From Luteibacter sp. 9135 (GTDB lineage: Bacteria > Pseudomonadota > Gammaproteobacteria > Xanthomonadales > Rhodanobacteraceae): 64,000 nucleotides of DNA. Position 1 is the first letter of the stretch, and every line of letters begins with the position of its first letter. Of the stretch, positions 19,123 to 27,205 are shown piece after piece. Both the position numbers and the translations under genes were made by a program. The notes under the pieces are model-generated. The model was not told the DNA's origin. It made no database searches and worked only from the letters and a program-made list of their open reading frames with translations. The stretch lies in NCBI RefSeq assembly GCF_000745005.1, contig NZ_JQNB01000001.1, positions 1,791,501 through 1,855,500 on the forward strand, given 5' to 3'.

Positions 19123-20166
19123 TCAGCGGTACTGACCGGCGTATTTCTCGACGGTGGCCACGTTGTCCTTCGTGACGAAGGCCGGGCCGGAGCTGACCCC
19201 CGTGGCGGTATAGACGGGCTTGAGGTCGTACTGCTTCAGGCGGGCCTGGAACTTCGGGTTGGCCTTGATGGCTTCGATGATCTTGGCCGGGTCCTTGGTG
19301 TTCTGGTCGTGCGCGATCACCAGCGCGGCGATGCCCATGTAGCCCTGCAGGTACGGCTGCTGGTCGATGGCGTACTGGATCGTGCCGGACTTGATGCCGC
19401 CGATGATGGCGGGCGACAGGTCGAAGGTGCCGAAGTCGATCTTGCCGGCCAGGTGCATGTCGTTGACCACCTTGATGGTCGGCTCCGCGGCGTTGGGGCC
19501 GAGGGCGAGGATCGCCTGGGTCTTCGGGTTGCTGCGCAGGTACGCGCTGACCTTGCTGGCGACCACGGTCGGGTCCATGCCCGAGTCGATCATCGACGTC
19601 TTGCGCCAGTCCTTCACGCCGATGGCCTCGGCAAAGCCCTTGCAGCGCTCGAACGAGGCGTTGTTGGTGGCGTAGTGGTTGATGCAGACGAAGCTGGTGA
19701 TGCCCTTGGCCTTGGCGCGCTCACCGGCTGCCTTGCCGGCGTCGTATTCGCCCTGGCCCACGTGCATGATCGCGCCGATTTTCCTGCTCTCCTCGGGAGT
19801 GCCGGAGTTGATGGTGACGATGGGGATGCCCTTGGCCGAGATCTTCGCCGCCGGGGCCTTGAGCACGGCGTAGCTGGCGATATCGAAGGACACGCCCTTG
19901 TAGTTGCGGGCGGCGGCGGATTCGAGCTGGCGGGCCATTTCGGACAGGTCGCCGTTGCCGGAGCCGCGGTAGTCGACCTCGACGCCGAAATCCTCACCCG
20001 CCTGCTTGATGGCGTTCTTGATGGTGTTCCACCAGGAATCGGAATCGGCGGCGTGGGAGACCAGGACGTAACGGTCGCCGGGCGCGGCCTGCGAGGCAGG
20101 GGCGGCGAGGCCGAGACCGAGGGCGAGAGCCGCCGCCAACGAAGCGTGGAAAAGTTTGGATCGCAT
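19123..20166 (-). CDS. Periplasmic sugar/inositol-binding protein of ABC transporter
   Basis: 347 residues with a Sec signal (MRSKLFHASLAAALALGLGL, cleavage near SQA-AP). It is a Peripla_BP_4 fold (RbsB type) with YVLVSHAADSDSWWNTIKNA, GVSFDIASY, GIPIVTINSG and IGAIMHVGQGEYDAGKAAGE. The ATG at 20166 has TGGAGG in front; the open frame further upstream has no support. It is first gene of the iol operon, so myo-inositol (or scyllo-inositol) is the inferred ligand. Its promoter region is shared with iolR. Confidence 0.92.
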   Translation of the reverse strand: MRSKLFHASLAAALALGLGLAAPASQAAPGDRYVLVSHAADSDSWWNTIKNAIKQAGEDFGVEVDYRGSGNGDLSEMARQLESAAARNYKGVSFDIASYAVLKAPAAKISAKGIPIVTINSGTPEESRKIGAIMHVGQGEYDAGKAAGERAKAKGITSFVCINHYATNNASFERCKGFAEAIGVKDWRKTSMIDSGMDPTVVASKVSAYLRSNPKTQAILALGPNAAEPTIKVVNDMHLAGKIDFGTFDLSPAIIGGIKSGTIQYAIDQQPYLQGYMGIAALVIAHDQNTKDPAKIIEAIKANPKFQARLKQYDLKPVYTATGVSSGPAFVTKDNVATVEKYAGQYR

Positions 20167-20262
20167 ATAGCCTCCACAGGTGACCGCGGCGCGGTCGGGT
20201 GATGGGTATCGAACTGCGACGACGGCCGCGTGGCCGCGGTGTGTGCCGAAAGCGAGCCGAGC

Positions 20263-20280
20263 ATGGACCTGCCGTTCCAC
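20263..20280. promoter_or_regulatory. Second IolR-type operator (imperfect)
   Basis: ATGGAC-CTGCCG-TTCCAC matches the perfect site at 20313-20330 except at one base in each arm. Its start lies 50 bp from the start of that site. It is nearer to the binding-protein gene, so it probably serves the catabolic operon. Confidence 0.5.
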
Positions 20281-20283
20281 GGT

Positions 20284-20299
20284 TGCAATTTGCATTGCA
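20284..20299. promoter_or_regulatory. Inverted repeat TGCAAT-N4-ATTGCA between the IolR sites
   Basis: A perfect 6-bp-arm inverted repeat with TTGC as spacer. It sits exactly between the two GGAA-N6-TTCC type sites in the divergent region. It could bind a second regulator; no identity can be assigned. Confidence 0.35.
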
Positions 20300-20312
20300 G
20301 CAAAAAAAATAA

Positions 20313-20330
20313 ATGGAAAATATGTTCCAT
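20313..20330. promoter_or_regulatory. IolR-type operator ATGGAA-N6-TTCCAT
   Basis: A perfect inverted repeat with 6-bp arms and a 6-nt spacer, containing the GGAA-N6-TTCC core reported for the RpiR-type repressor IolR of Sinorhizobium meliloti (from memory). It lies 40 nt before the iolR start, between iolR and the divergent iol operon, as expected for autoregulation and repression of both units. Confidence 0.65.
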
Positions 20331-20369
20331 ACCGTGGTTGAATGCCGCCGGTCCCCCCTGGAGTGCCCC

Positions 20370-21236
20370 ATGGCCAAACGCGACGAAGCCGATGCCCTCA
20401 TGCAGCGCATCGCGGAGGAATTCGAGGCCTTGCCGCGGCAGTTGCAGGGCGTGGCCCGGTACCTTGAGGAACATCGTGGTTCCATCATGGTCCAGCGTGT
20501 CGGTGAGATTGCCGAGGGCTGCGGCGTGCACGCGTCGGCCGTGGTCCGTTTCGCCCAGCGCTTCGGCTATTCCGGCTTCACCGAGATGCAGGCGGTGTTC
20601 CGCAACGCCTTCACGGCGCAGGCGACGCCACAGCGCAGCTACCAGCAGCGCATCCGCAGCGTCATCAAGGGCGGCAAGGGTAGCCTGCCCGCGGTGGAGA
20701 TCGCCTCGCGTTTCATCGACGCCAGCCGGGCCGGCCTGGACGAGTTGGCCGCCGAGATCGATGAGGTACGCTTCCAGAAAGCGGTGGACATGCTGGCCGC
20801 CGCCGAGAACATCTACGTGATCGGCGTGCGCCGTTCGTTCGCCATCGCCACCTATATCGCCTACGCGTTGCAGCACACGCCCAAGCGGGTGCACCTGGTC
20901 AGCGGACTGGGTGGCATGTTCCGCGAACAGCTGCGCAGCATCGGCAAGGGCGACGCGCTGATCGCCATCAGCTTCCCGCCGTTCGGCAAGGAAACGCTTT
21001 ACGCCATGCGCGTGGCGCAGCAGCACAAGGCCGGCGTGCTCGGTATCACCGAGAGCGACCTGGGCCCGCTGGCGCGGCATTCGGATGTGTTACTCAAGGT
21101 GAAGGAGGGCAGCGCGTTCGCCTTCCGCGGACTCACCAGCACCATGTGCCTGTGCCAGGCGCTGTTCGTCGCGCTGGCCTACAAGCTCGAACTGACCGTC
21201 GAAGAAACACTTCCCCGAGGAGAATACGATGATTGA
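20370..21236 (+). CDS. iolR: MurR/RpiR-family regulator of inositol genes
   Basis: 288 residues; start ATG 20370 with GGAG upstream (an in-frame ATG at 20313 lies inside the operator). The N-terminal HTH_6 domain (about residues 5-80) contains GEIAEGCGVHASAVVRFAQR. The C-terminal SIS sugar-phosphate-binding domain spans about 125-260 (IYVIGVRRSFAIATYIAYAL, DALIAISFPPFGKETL). RpiR proteins linked to iol genes repress until an inositol intermediate binds the SIS domain. It is first of a three-gene plus-strand unit and overlaps iolG by 8 nt. Confidence 0.9.
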   Translation: MAKRDEADALMQRIAEEFEALPRQLQGVARYLEEHRGSIMVQRVGEIAEGCGVHASAVVRFAQRFGYSGFTEMQAVFRNAFTAQATPQRSYQQRIRSVIKGGKGSLPAVEIASRFIDASRAGLDELAAEIDEVRFQKAVDMLAAAENIYVIGVRRSFAIATYIAYALQHTPKRVHLVSGLGGMFREQLRSIGKGDALIAISFPPFGKETLYAMRVAQQHKAGVLGITESDLGPLARHSDVLLKVKEGSAFAFRGLTSTMCLCQALFVALAYKLELTVEETLPRGEYDD

Positions 21237-22221
21237 AGTAGCCGTTTTCGGTGCCGGGCGCATCGGCAAGATCCACGCGGGCAACGTCGCCCGCCACCCC
21301 GAAGCCCGCCTGCGTTACGTGGTGGACGTGCACGCGCCCTCGGCCGAGGAACTGGCGGGCAAGCACGGCGCGAAGGTCGCCAGTGTGGACGAAGCCCTGA
21401 ACGATCCGGCCGTCGGCGCCGTGGTCATCGGCTCCAGCACCGACACGCATGCCGACCTGATCCATCGCGCGGCGGCGGCGGGCAAGGCGATCTTCTGCGA
21501 GAAGCCGGTGGACCTGGACGTGGAGCGCGCGCGCTCGTGCCAGGCCGCGGTGGAAAAGGCGGGCGTTACCTGCATGATCGCCTTCCAGCGCCGCTTCGAT
21601 CCCACGTTCTCGTCGCTGAAGAAGCGGCTGGACGACGGCGAGATCGGCACGCCGGAACTGCTGGTGGTGACCAGTCGCGATCCCGGTGCCCCGCCGGTCG
21701 CCTACATCAAGAGTTCCGGCGGCATCTTCAAGGACATGCTGATCCACGATTTCGACATCTTCCGCTGGATTCTTTCCGACGAAGCGGTCAGCGTGCATGC
21801 CACCGGCAGCTGCCTTACCGATCCGGCCATCCAGGAGGCCGGTGACATCGACACCACGGCGGTCACCATCCGTACCCGTAGCGGCCGGCTCTGCCAGATC
21901 AACACCTCGCGCCGTGCCGCGTACGGCTACGACCAGCGTTTCGAGGTGCTGGGCAGCAAGGGCATGTTGCAGGCCGGCAACGTGGCGCCGACCCAGGTCG
22001 TCGCGCATACCGGGTCCAGCATCGCGCACGACCTGCCGGAGCATTTCTTCCTCGAGCGTTACCGCGAGGCGTATGCGGCGGAGATCGCCCACTTCTTCGA
22101 CGCGCTGGCGGGCGGCACGCCGGTACGCACCACCATCGCCGACGGCATCAAGGCACTGGAACTGGCCGAGGCCGCCGCGCGTTCCTGGCGCGAGGGCAAG
22201 GCGATCGAGGTGAGTATCTGA
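21229..22221 (+). CDS. iolG: Inositol 2-dehydrogenase
   Basis: 330 residues, Gfo/Idh/MocA family. Rossmann loop GAGRIGKIHAGNVARHPEA (about residues 8-26), conserved FCEKPVDLD with catalytic Lys, and the DMLIHDFDIFRWIL segment with Asp and His of the active site. It oxidises myo-inositol at C2 with NAD+ to inosose, the first catabolic step. A strong GAGGAG lies before the ATG. The start overlaps the iolR end, so regulator and first enzyme are coupled. Confidence 0.95.
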   Translation: MIEVAVFGAGRIGKIHAGNVARHPEARLRYVVDVHAPSAEELAGKHGAKVASVDEALNDPAVGAVVIGSSTDTHADLIHRAAAAGKAIFCEKPVDLDVERARSCQAAVEKAGVTCMIAFQRRFDPTFSSLKKRLDDGEIGTPELLVVTSRDPGAPPVAYIKSSGGIFKDMLIHDFDIFRWILSDEAVSVHATGSCLTDPAIQEAGDIDTTAVTIRTRSGRLCQINTSRRAAYGYDQRFEVLGSKGMLQAGNVAPTQVVAHTGSSIAHDLPEHFFLERYREAYAAEIAHFFDALAGGTPVRTTIADGIKALELAEAAARSWREGKAIEVSI

Positions 22222-22223
22222 CC

Positions 22224-23237
22224 ATGGCCACGCTTCGTATCGGTCTTGCCGGCCTCGGCCGGCTCGGCCAGCGCTATGCCGAGAATCTTGCGCGCGCCGT
22301 TCCACGCGCGGAACTGGCCGCCGTGTGCAGTCCGGTGGAGGCGGAGCGTGCCTGGGCCCGCGACACGCTGGATGTTGCCACCATCCATACCTCTTACGAG
22401 GACATGCTGGCCGATCCGTCGCTGGATGCCGTGTTCCTGGTTACGCCCACGTCGCTGCATGCCGCGCAGATCGCGCAGGCGCTGGACGCAGGCAAGCACG
22501 TGTTCTGCGAGAAGCCGTTGTCGCTGGAACTGGACGACTGTCGTCGCGCCGCCGCGCATGCGGCGGTGGCCGGCAAACGGGCGATGGTGGGTTTCGTACG
22601 TCGTTTCGACGACAGCTACCGGAACGCGTTCCGGCATATCGAGGCGGGTGGCATCGGCCGTCCGTTCCTGGTGTATTCGCAGACGACGGACCTGGCCGAC
22701 CCGAGCGGTGCGTTCCTGAAGTTCGCGCCCACCAGCGGCGGCATCTTCCTCGACTGCAGCGTGCACGACATCGACCTGGCTCGCTGGCTGCTCGGCCGGC
22801 CGAAGGCGACCAAGGTGTACTCGACGGGCACCGTGGCGATGTATCCGCCCCTGGAAGCCATGGGCGACGTGGACAACGGCGTCGCCATCGTGGAGTTCGA
22901 GGGCGGTCGCATGGCGATGTTCTACGCGTCGCGCACGCAGGCCCATGGCCACGACACGCATACCGACGTCACCGGTACCGCCGGTCGCGTCAGCATCGGT
23001 CGCAACCCGCGCACGGACCGCGTGGAGATCGCCGATGCCCACGGTGTGCGCAACACGGTGCTGCCGTCGTTCTACGAGCGTTTCGCCCCGGCCTTCGTCA
23101 CCCAGGCCCGGCATTTCGTCGACGCCGTGCTCGACGACACGCCGTTCGACCTGACGATGGACGACGCGGTGGAAGCGACGCGTATTGCCATCGCGTTGCG
23201 CGAGTCGTTGCAGACGGGGCAGCCGGTGGGGCTTTGA
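22224..23237 (+). CDS. Second Gfo/Idh/MocA oxidoreductase, inositol-dehydrogenase-like
   Basis: 337 residues, starting 2 nt after the iolG stop. NAD-binding loop GLAGLGRLGQRYAENLA, catalytic FCEKPLSLE, and DCSVHDIDLARWLLG match the family. It is clearly diverged from IolG, so it probably acts on another isomer (scyllo-inositol dehydrogenase of the IolX/IolW kind) or an inositol derivative. The exact stereo-substrate cannot be read from sequence. The operon ends here; the next gene has its own -10. Confidence 0.88.
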   Translation: MATLRIGLAGLGRLGQRYAENLARAVPRAELAAVCSPVEAERAWARDTLDVATIHTSYEDMLADPSLDAVFLVTPTSLHAAQIAQALDAGKHVFCEKPLSLELDDCRRAAAHAAVAGKRAMVGFVRRFDDSYRNAFRHIEAGGIGRPFLVYSQTTDLADPSGAFLKFAPTSGGIFLDCSVHDIDLARWLLGRPKATKVYSTGTVAMYPPLEAMGDVDNGVAIVEFEGGRMAMFYASRTQAHGHDTHTDVTGTAGRVSIGRNPRTDRVEIADAHGVRNTVLPSFYERFAPAFVTQARHFVDAVLDDTPFDLTMDDAVEATRIAIALRESLQTGQPVGL

Positions 23238-23275
23238 CGAATTATTCTTCATGATGCACCGCAACACCCCCGCGC

Positions 23276-23281
23276 TATAAT
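23276..23281 (+). promoter_or_regulatory. Perfect -10 box (TATAAT) 9 nt before the MFS start codon
   Basis: TATAAT ends at 23281 and the ATG is at 23291, so transcription would begin within a few bases of the start codon and give a nearly leaderless mRNA. No convincing -35 is visible, and no Shine-Dalgarno precedes the ATG. Confidence 0.45.
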
Positions 23282-23290
23282 CGCTGCACC

Positions 23291-24523
23291 ATGTCCCTAC
23301 CTCCTCTCGTCCCCCAGCGCGGGCGGCGTTTCGTGATCACGGCGCGCATTCTTTCCGCCGTCGTGTTCACGTTCGTCGTCTATCTCTGCATCGGTATCCC
23401 GCTGGCCGTGTTGCCGGGCTTCGCGCACCTCGACCTCGGTTACTCGACCATCCTGGCCGGCCTCGCGGTCAGCGCGCAGTACCTCGCCACGCTGATGAGC
23501 CGGCCCTATGCCGGGCGCATGGCCGACGCGATGGGACCGAAACGCGCGGTGCTCACCGGGCTGGTCGTGCTGGCGCTCTCGGGCCTGTTCCTCGCGCTGG
23601 CCGCGCTGGTGCCGACCATCCCGGCGCTGTCGCTGGTGCTGATCCTGCTCAGCCGGCTGGGCCTGGGTTTTGCCGAGAGCTGGGTCAGCACCGGGTCGAT
23701 CACCTGGGGCATCGGCGGCATCGGTGGCGAACATACCGCGCGGGTGATTTCCTGGAACGGCATCGCCACCTACGGCGGCATCGCGCTGGGTGCGCCGCTG
23801 GGTGTGACGCTCGCCCGCGACCACGGCTTCATCGCCTTGGGCATCCTTACCTTCGTGCTGGGGTTGATCGCCGTGCCGCTCGCGCTGGCGAAGGCGCGCA
23901 TCGCGCCCAGCCACGGCGAGCGACTGCCGTTCAAGAGCGTGCTGTCGCGTGTCATGCCCTACGGCGTGGGCCTGGCCCTGGGCTCGATCGGTTTCGGTTC
24001 GTTGTCCACCTTCGTCGCGCTGTATTACGCCAGTCGCGGGTGGACGGACGCGGCGCTGTCGCTGTCCATCTTCGGCGGCTGCTTCATCGGTATCCGTCTC
24101 GTGTTCGGCAACGTCATCGACCGCTTCGGCGGCTATCGCGTGGCCATCGTCTCGCTGGCGATCGAGGCCTGCGGCCTGGTGGCGCTGTGGCTGGGCAGCA
24201 CGCCGAATGCCACGATGGCCGGCGCGGCCCTGACCGGGGCAGGCTTCGCGCTGGTCTTCCCCGCGCTGGGCGTGGAGGCGGTGAACCGCGTCAGCACCCA
24301 CAACCGCGGAGCGGCGCTGGGTGCGTATTCGGTGTTCCTGGACGTGGCGCTGGGCCTGACCGGGCCGGTTGGCGGCTGGGTGGCGGGGCTTTACGACTAC
24401 CCGGCCATCTTCCTCCTCGCCGGTTTCGCCGCGCTGGCGGCGGCCCTGTTGTCGGTGTCGCTGTACCTGCGTTTCGGTCGCGACACGGATGCCCGCGGGA
24501 AAGCGGCTGCCACCCGGGCATAA
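23291..24523 (+). CDS. MFS transporter (YhhS/YfcJ-like)
   Basis: 410 residues with 12 predicted transmembrane helices. Loop 2-3 carries the MFS motif (SRPYAGRMADAMGPKRAVL). The long second half includes GGCFIGIRLVFGNVIDRFGG, the equivalent motif in the C-domain. The pattern, including WVSTGSITWGIGGIGGEHTARVISWNG, is that of the YhhS/YfcJ efflux-type group. Substrate is unknown. It follows the iol genes but has its own promoter, so a role in inositol transport is possible yet unsupported. Confidence 0.88.
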   Translation: MSLPPLVPQRGRRFVITARILSAVVFTFVVYLCIGIPLAVLPGFAHLDLGYSTILAGLAVSAQYLATLMSRPYAGRMADAMGPKRAVLTGLVVLALSGLFLALAALVPTIPALSLVLILLSRLGLGFAESWVSTGSITWGIGGIGGEHTARVISWNGIATYGGIALGAPLGVTLARDHGFIALGILTFVLGLIAVPLALAKARIAPSHGERLPFKSVLSRVMPYGVGLALGSIGFGSLSTFVALYYASRGWTDAALSLSIFGGCFIGIRLVFGNVIDRFGGYRVAIVSLAIEACGLVALWLGSTPNATMAGAALTGAGFALVFPALGVEAVNRVSTHNRGAALGAYSVFLDVALGLTGPVGGWVAGLYDYPAIFLLAGFAALAAALLSVSLYLRFGRDTDARGKAAATRA

Positions 24524-24553
24524 TGCCCCCCTGATTCCCGACGAGGTTCCCCC

Positions 24554-24952
24554 ATGCCCTACGATCGCAGCTGGACCGGCTTCGGCATTGTCGGTGCGCT
24601 CGAGACGGGCGGCATCGCGCTGCTGGTGGGACTGGTGCTCTATGCGGTGGTGCGGGCGTTCGGCAAGGCCAACGGCTGGAGCCACGGCAAGGACATCAGC
24701 GTGGCCTTCGCGCTCACGCTGGTGCTCGCCGGCGGCCAGGACCTCTGGGACCTTTTCTACTTCAACTTCGCCCCGCTGCAGTCGATGACGCTGCTGCGCC
24801 TGAAGCTGGCGGCGGTGCACGATCCGGACGCCATCGGCCTGCGCGTGTTCTTCGAATGCGTGGGGTCGCTGGTAGGGGTGTGCCTGGGCTGGGCCGTGTT
24901 CTCCGGCGGCTTCAGGCAACTGCTGCAAGGCATGCGCACCCCCACGCCCTGA
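24554..24952 (+). CDS. Small membrane protein of unknown function
   Basis: 132 residues with three likely transmembrane helices (about 15-35, 50-70 and 100-120). The polar loop between helices 2 and 3 is PLQSMTLLRLKLAAVHDPDA. No signal peptide cleavage site and no Cys cluster. Starts 30 nt after the MFS stop with GAGGT upstream, so likely co-transcribed with the transporter. Convergent with the esterase gene, 3 nt away. I do not recognise the family. Confidence 0.7.
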   Translation: MPYDRSWTGFGIVGALETGGIALLVGLVLYAVVRAFGKANGWSHGKDISVAFALTLVLAGGQDLWDLFYFNFAPLQSMTLLRLKLAAVHDPDAIGLRVFFECVGSLVGVCLGWAVFSGGFRQLLQGMRTPTP

Positions 24953-24955
24953 CGC

Positions 24956-25720
24956 TCAGCGGTGGTGGGCGAACATCCAGTCCCACAGCGTCGGTGTCGC
25001 ATAGGCTTTCTGCCACGAGCCGTGGTTCACGCCCGGAAACTCGGAGTACTTCACCTCGGCCTTGCGGGCCACCAGCGCCGCATGCATCTTCCGCGACTGC
25101 TCGGTGGGCACGACGTTGTCGTCGCCACCGTGGAAGATCCACACCGGTAACGCACCGACTTTCTGCGCCACCCAGGCGAAGGGGTCGCTGCCGGCCGGCA
25201 CCCCCTGCACGAACAGCTGGCGGTCTTCGTCGTCGCCCAGTTGGGTGACGCCGCCGCAGATGATCGCCGCCGCGGCGAACGTGCCCGGATGATCCGCCGC
25301 GAGCTGCCACGAGCCATAACCACCCATGGACAGGCCGGTGAGGTAGAGGCGCTTGCGATCGCCATGGAACTCCATGACGCTTTTTTCCAGCGCGGCCATG
25401 GCCATGTCGGCATCGGCCTTGTCCGTCCACTCCGTGTTGTCCGGCGCCTGAGGGATCACCACCACGGCGGGGAAATCGGTGTGCTGCTTCAACCAGGGCG
25501 GCAGGCCCTGCGACAACGGCTTGAGGTTGTCGTTGCCACGCTCGCCGCTGCCATGCAGGAACAGCACCACGGCGGGATGCGGCGTGATGTCCGCGGGGAC
25601 GAACACCTGATAGCGGTAGGTCCGGCCGGCCACGTCGACGCTGCGTTCGACGAACTGCGCGGGGGCGGCAGAGGCACCGACGGCGGTCATGGCGGTGAGG
25701 AAGGCGAGGGTACGAAGCAT
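24956..25720 (-). CDS. Secreted alpha/beta-hydrolase (esterase/peptidase-like)
   Basis: 254 residues with signal peptide (MLRTLAFLTAMTAVGASAAPA). The fold has VVLFLHGSGERGNDN as oxyanion-hole region, GLSMGGYGSWQLA with nucleophile Ser, IFHGGDDNVVP with Asp, and FPGVNHGSWQKAY with His. This is the arrangement of secreted prolyl-oligopeptidase-like and phospholipase/carboxylesterase enzymes (PF00326/PF02230 border). Substrate unknown. I used the ATG at 25720, where the signal peptide begins; the frame is open further upstream without a start site. Confidence 0.85.
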   Translation of the reverse strand: MLRTLAFLTAMTAVGASAAPAQFVERSVDVAGRTYRYQVFVPADITPHPAVVLFLHGSGERGNDNLKPLSQGLPPWLKQHTDFPAVVVIPQAPDNTEWTDKADADMAMAALEKSVMEFHGDRKRLYLTGLSMGGYGSWQLAADHPGTFAAAAIICGGVTQLGDDEDRQLFVQGVPAGSDPFAWVAQKVGALPVWIFHGGDDNVVPTEQSRKMHAALVARKAEVKYSEFPGVNHGSWQKAYATPTLWDWMFAHHR

Positions 25721-25754
25721 GATGAGTCCCTGGTCGGCGAGGTGGCGCGAGGCG

Positions 25755-27176
25755 TCAGAGTACCGGATCGAACAGGCGCGCCACATGCAGGGCCACACGC
25801 CGCAGGTACGACAGCCGCCGGTAGTCGTTGACGTTCACTTCGTCCGCGTTGGCGAAGTCCGTTTCCAGCATCGCTTCCACCTCGGCGGCGAAGGTCTCAT
25901 CGACGTTCAGCGCGGCGATCTCGAAGTTCAGCCGGAAGCTGCGGTTGTCCAGGTTCATGCTGCCGACCACGGCGGTGTCCTCGTCGATCAGCATCACCTT
26001 CTGATGCACGAAGCCCGGCTGGTAGCGGAACATGCGGATGCCGGCCACCGTGGCCTCGTGCGCATAGAGCGTGCTGGCCATGAACACGGTGCGGTGGTCG
26101 GGTCGGCAGGGAATCAGGATGCGTACGTCCACCCCGCGGAACACGGCCAGGCGCAATGCCGCGAACACGGCCGGGTCCGGCACGAAGTAAGGCGTGGTGA
26201 TCCAGATGCGCCGCTTCGCCGCGTGGATCACCTGGGTGAAGAACAGCGAGCAGCTTTCCTGCCGGTCGGCCGGCCCGGTGGCCACGATGAGGGTGGCGGC
26301 GCGTCCGCAGCGCTCGGGCGGGGGCGACGACGGTGGCCGCTCGCCGGTCACCCAGTACCAGTCCTCGGCGAACACCCGCTGCAGGTCGGCCACGGCCGGC
26401 CCCTCGATCTGCATGTGAGTATCGCGCCACGGTGACAGCGGTGGCGAGGCGCCGAGGTATTCGTCGCCGGCGTTGAGACCACCGACGAAGCCGCGCTCGC
26501 CATCCACCACCAGCACCTTGCGATGGTTGCGGAAGTTGAGCTGGAAGCGGTTGCGCCAGCGCCGGGTGGCGAAGCGGCGTGCTTCGACGCCGCCCTTGTG
26601 CAGGGTTTCCACGTAGCTGTCCGGCAGGGCGTGGCTGCCGATGCCGTCGTAGAGCAGGCATACACGCACACCGGCGGCGGCGCGTTCCAGCAGGGCATCG
26701 CGCAGGCGTCGGCCGAGCACGTCGTCGTGGATGATGAAGAACTGCACCAGCACGTAGCGCTCGGCGCGGGCGATGGCGGCGAACATCGCGGTGAAGGCGG
26801 CCTCCCCGTCGATGTGCAGGGCCAGCGCGTGACCGCCGTGCATGGCGCTGTTGATCATCCGCCCGATGGCGTCGTAACGCGGATCATGGACGGGGGCGGG
26901 CGGTGTCAGCAGCCCGGTGTGACCCGGGTGGGCCACCTCCTCGTGGAGCATGAAGAACCGCGCCTGGCGCTGCCGGTGCAGGTCGACGTAGCCGCCGAAG
27001 TGGCTGGCGCCCAGGAACAGGTAAGGCACCAGTGACAGGTAGGGCAGGAAGACCAGGCCCAGGGCCCAGGCGAAGGCGCCCTGGGCCGTGCGGGCATGCA
27101 TGACCGCGTGCATGGCGGCCAGCACGCCGGCGGCGTGCAGGGAAAGCGCGGCGATGGCGATGAGCGTCGTGATCAT
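25755..27176 (-). CDS. cls: Cardiolipin synthase-like phospholipase D protein
   Basis: 473 residues. Two N-terminal membrane segments (MITTLIAIAALSLHAAGVLA and FAWALGLVFLPYLSLVPYLFL), then two PLD domains with HKD motifs NHRKVLVVD and HQKVMLIDED plus GSMNLDNRSFRLNFE. This is the ClsA order. It condenses two phosphatidylglycerol molecules (or PG with another lipid) to cardiolipin at the inner membrane. The RFFMLHEEVAHPGHTG region is unlike ClsA of E. coli, so lipid preference is open. Start at 27176 is where the first membrane helix begins. Confidence 0.88.
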   Translation of the reverse strand: MITTLIAIAALSLHAAGVLAAMHAVMHARTAQGAFAWALGLVFLPYLSLVPYLFLGASHFGGYVDLHRQRQARFFMLHEEVAHPGHTGLLTPPAPVHDPRYDAIGRMINSAMHGGHALALHIDGEAAFTAMFAAIARAERYVLVQFFIIHDDVLGRRLRDALLERAAAGVRVCLLYDGIGSHALPDSYVETLHKGGVEARRFATRRWRNRFQLNFRNHRKVLVVDGERGFVGGLNAGDEYLGASPPLSPWRDTHMQIEGPAVADLQRVFAEDWYWVTGERPPSSPPPERCGRAATLIVATGPADRQESCSLFFTQVIHAAKRRIWITTPYFVPDPAVFAALRLAVFRGVDVRILIPCRPDHRTVFMASTLYAHEATVAGIRMFRYQPGFVHQKVMLIDEDTAVVGSMNLDNRSFRLNFEIAALNVDETFAAEVEAMLETDFANADEVNVNDYRRLSYLRRVALHVARLFDPVL

Positions 27177-27205
27177 ACGCCGGCAGTGTCCACGTTTTCG
27201 ACGTG

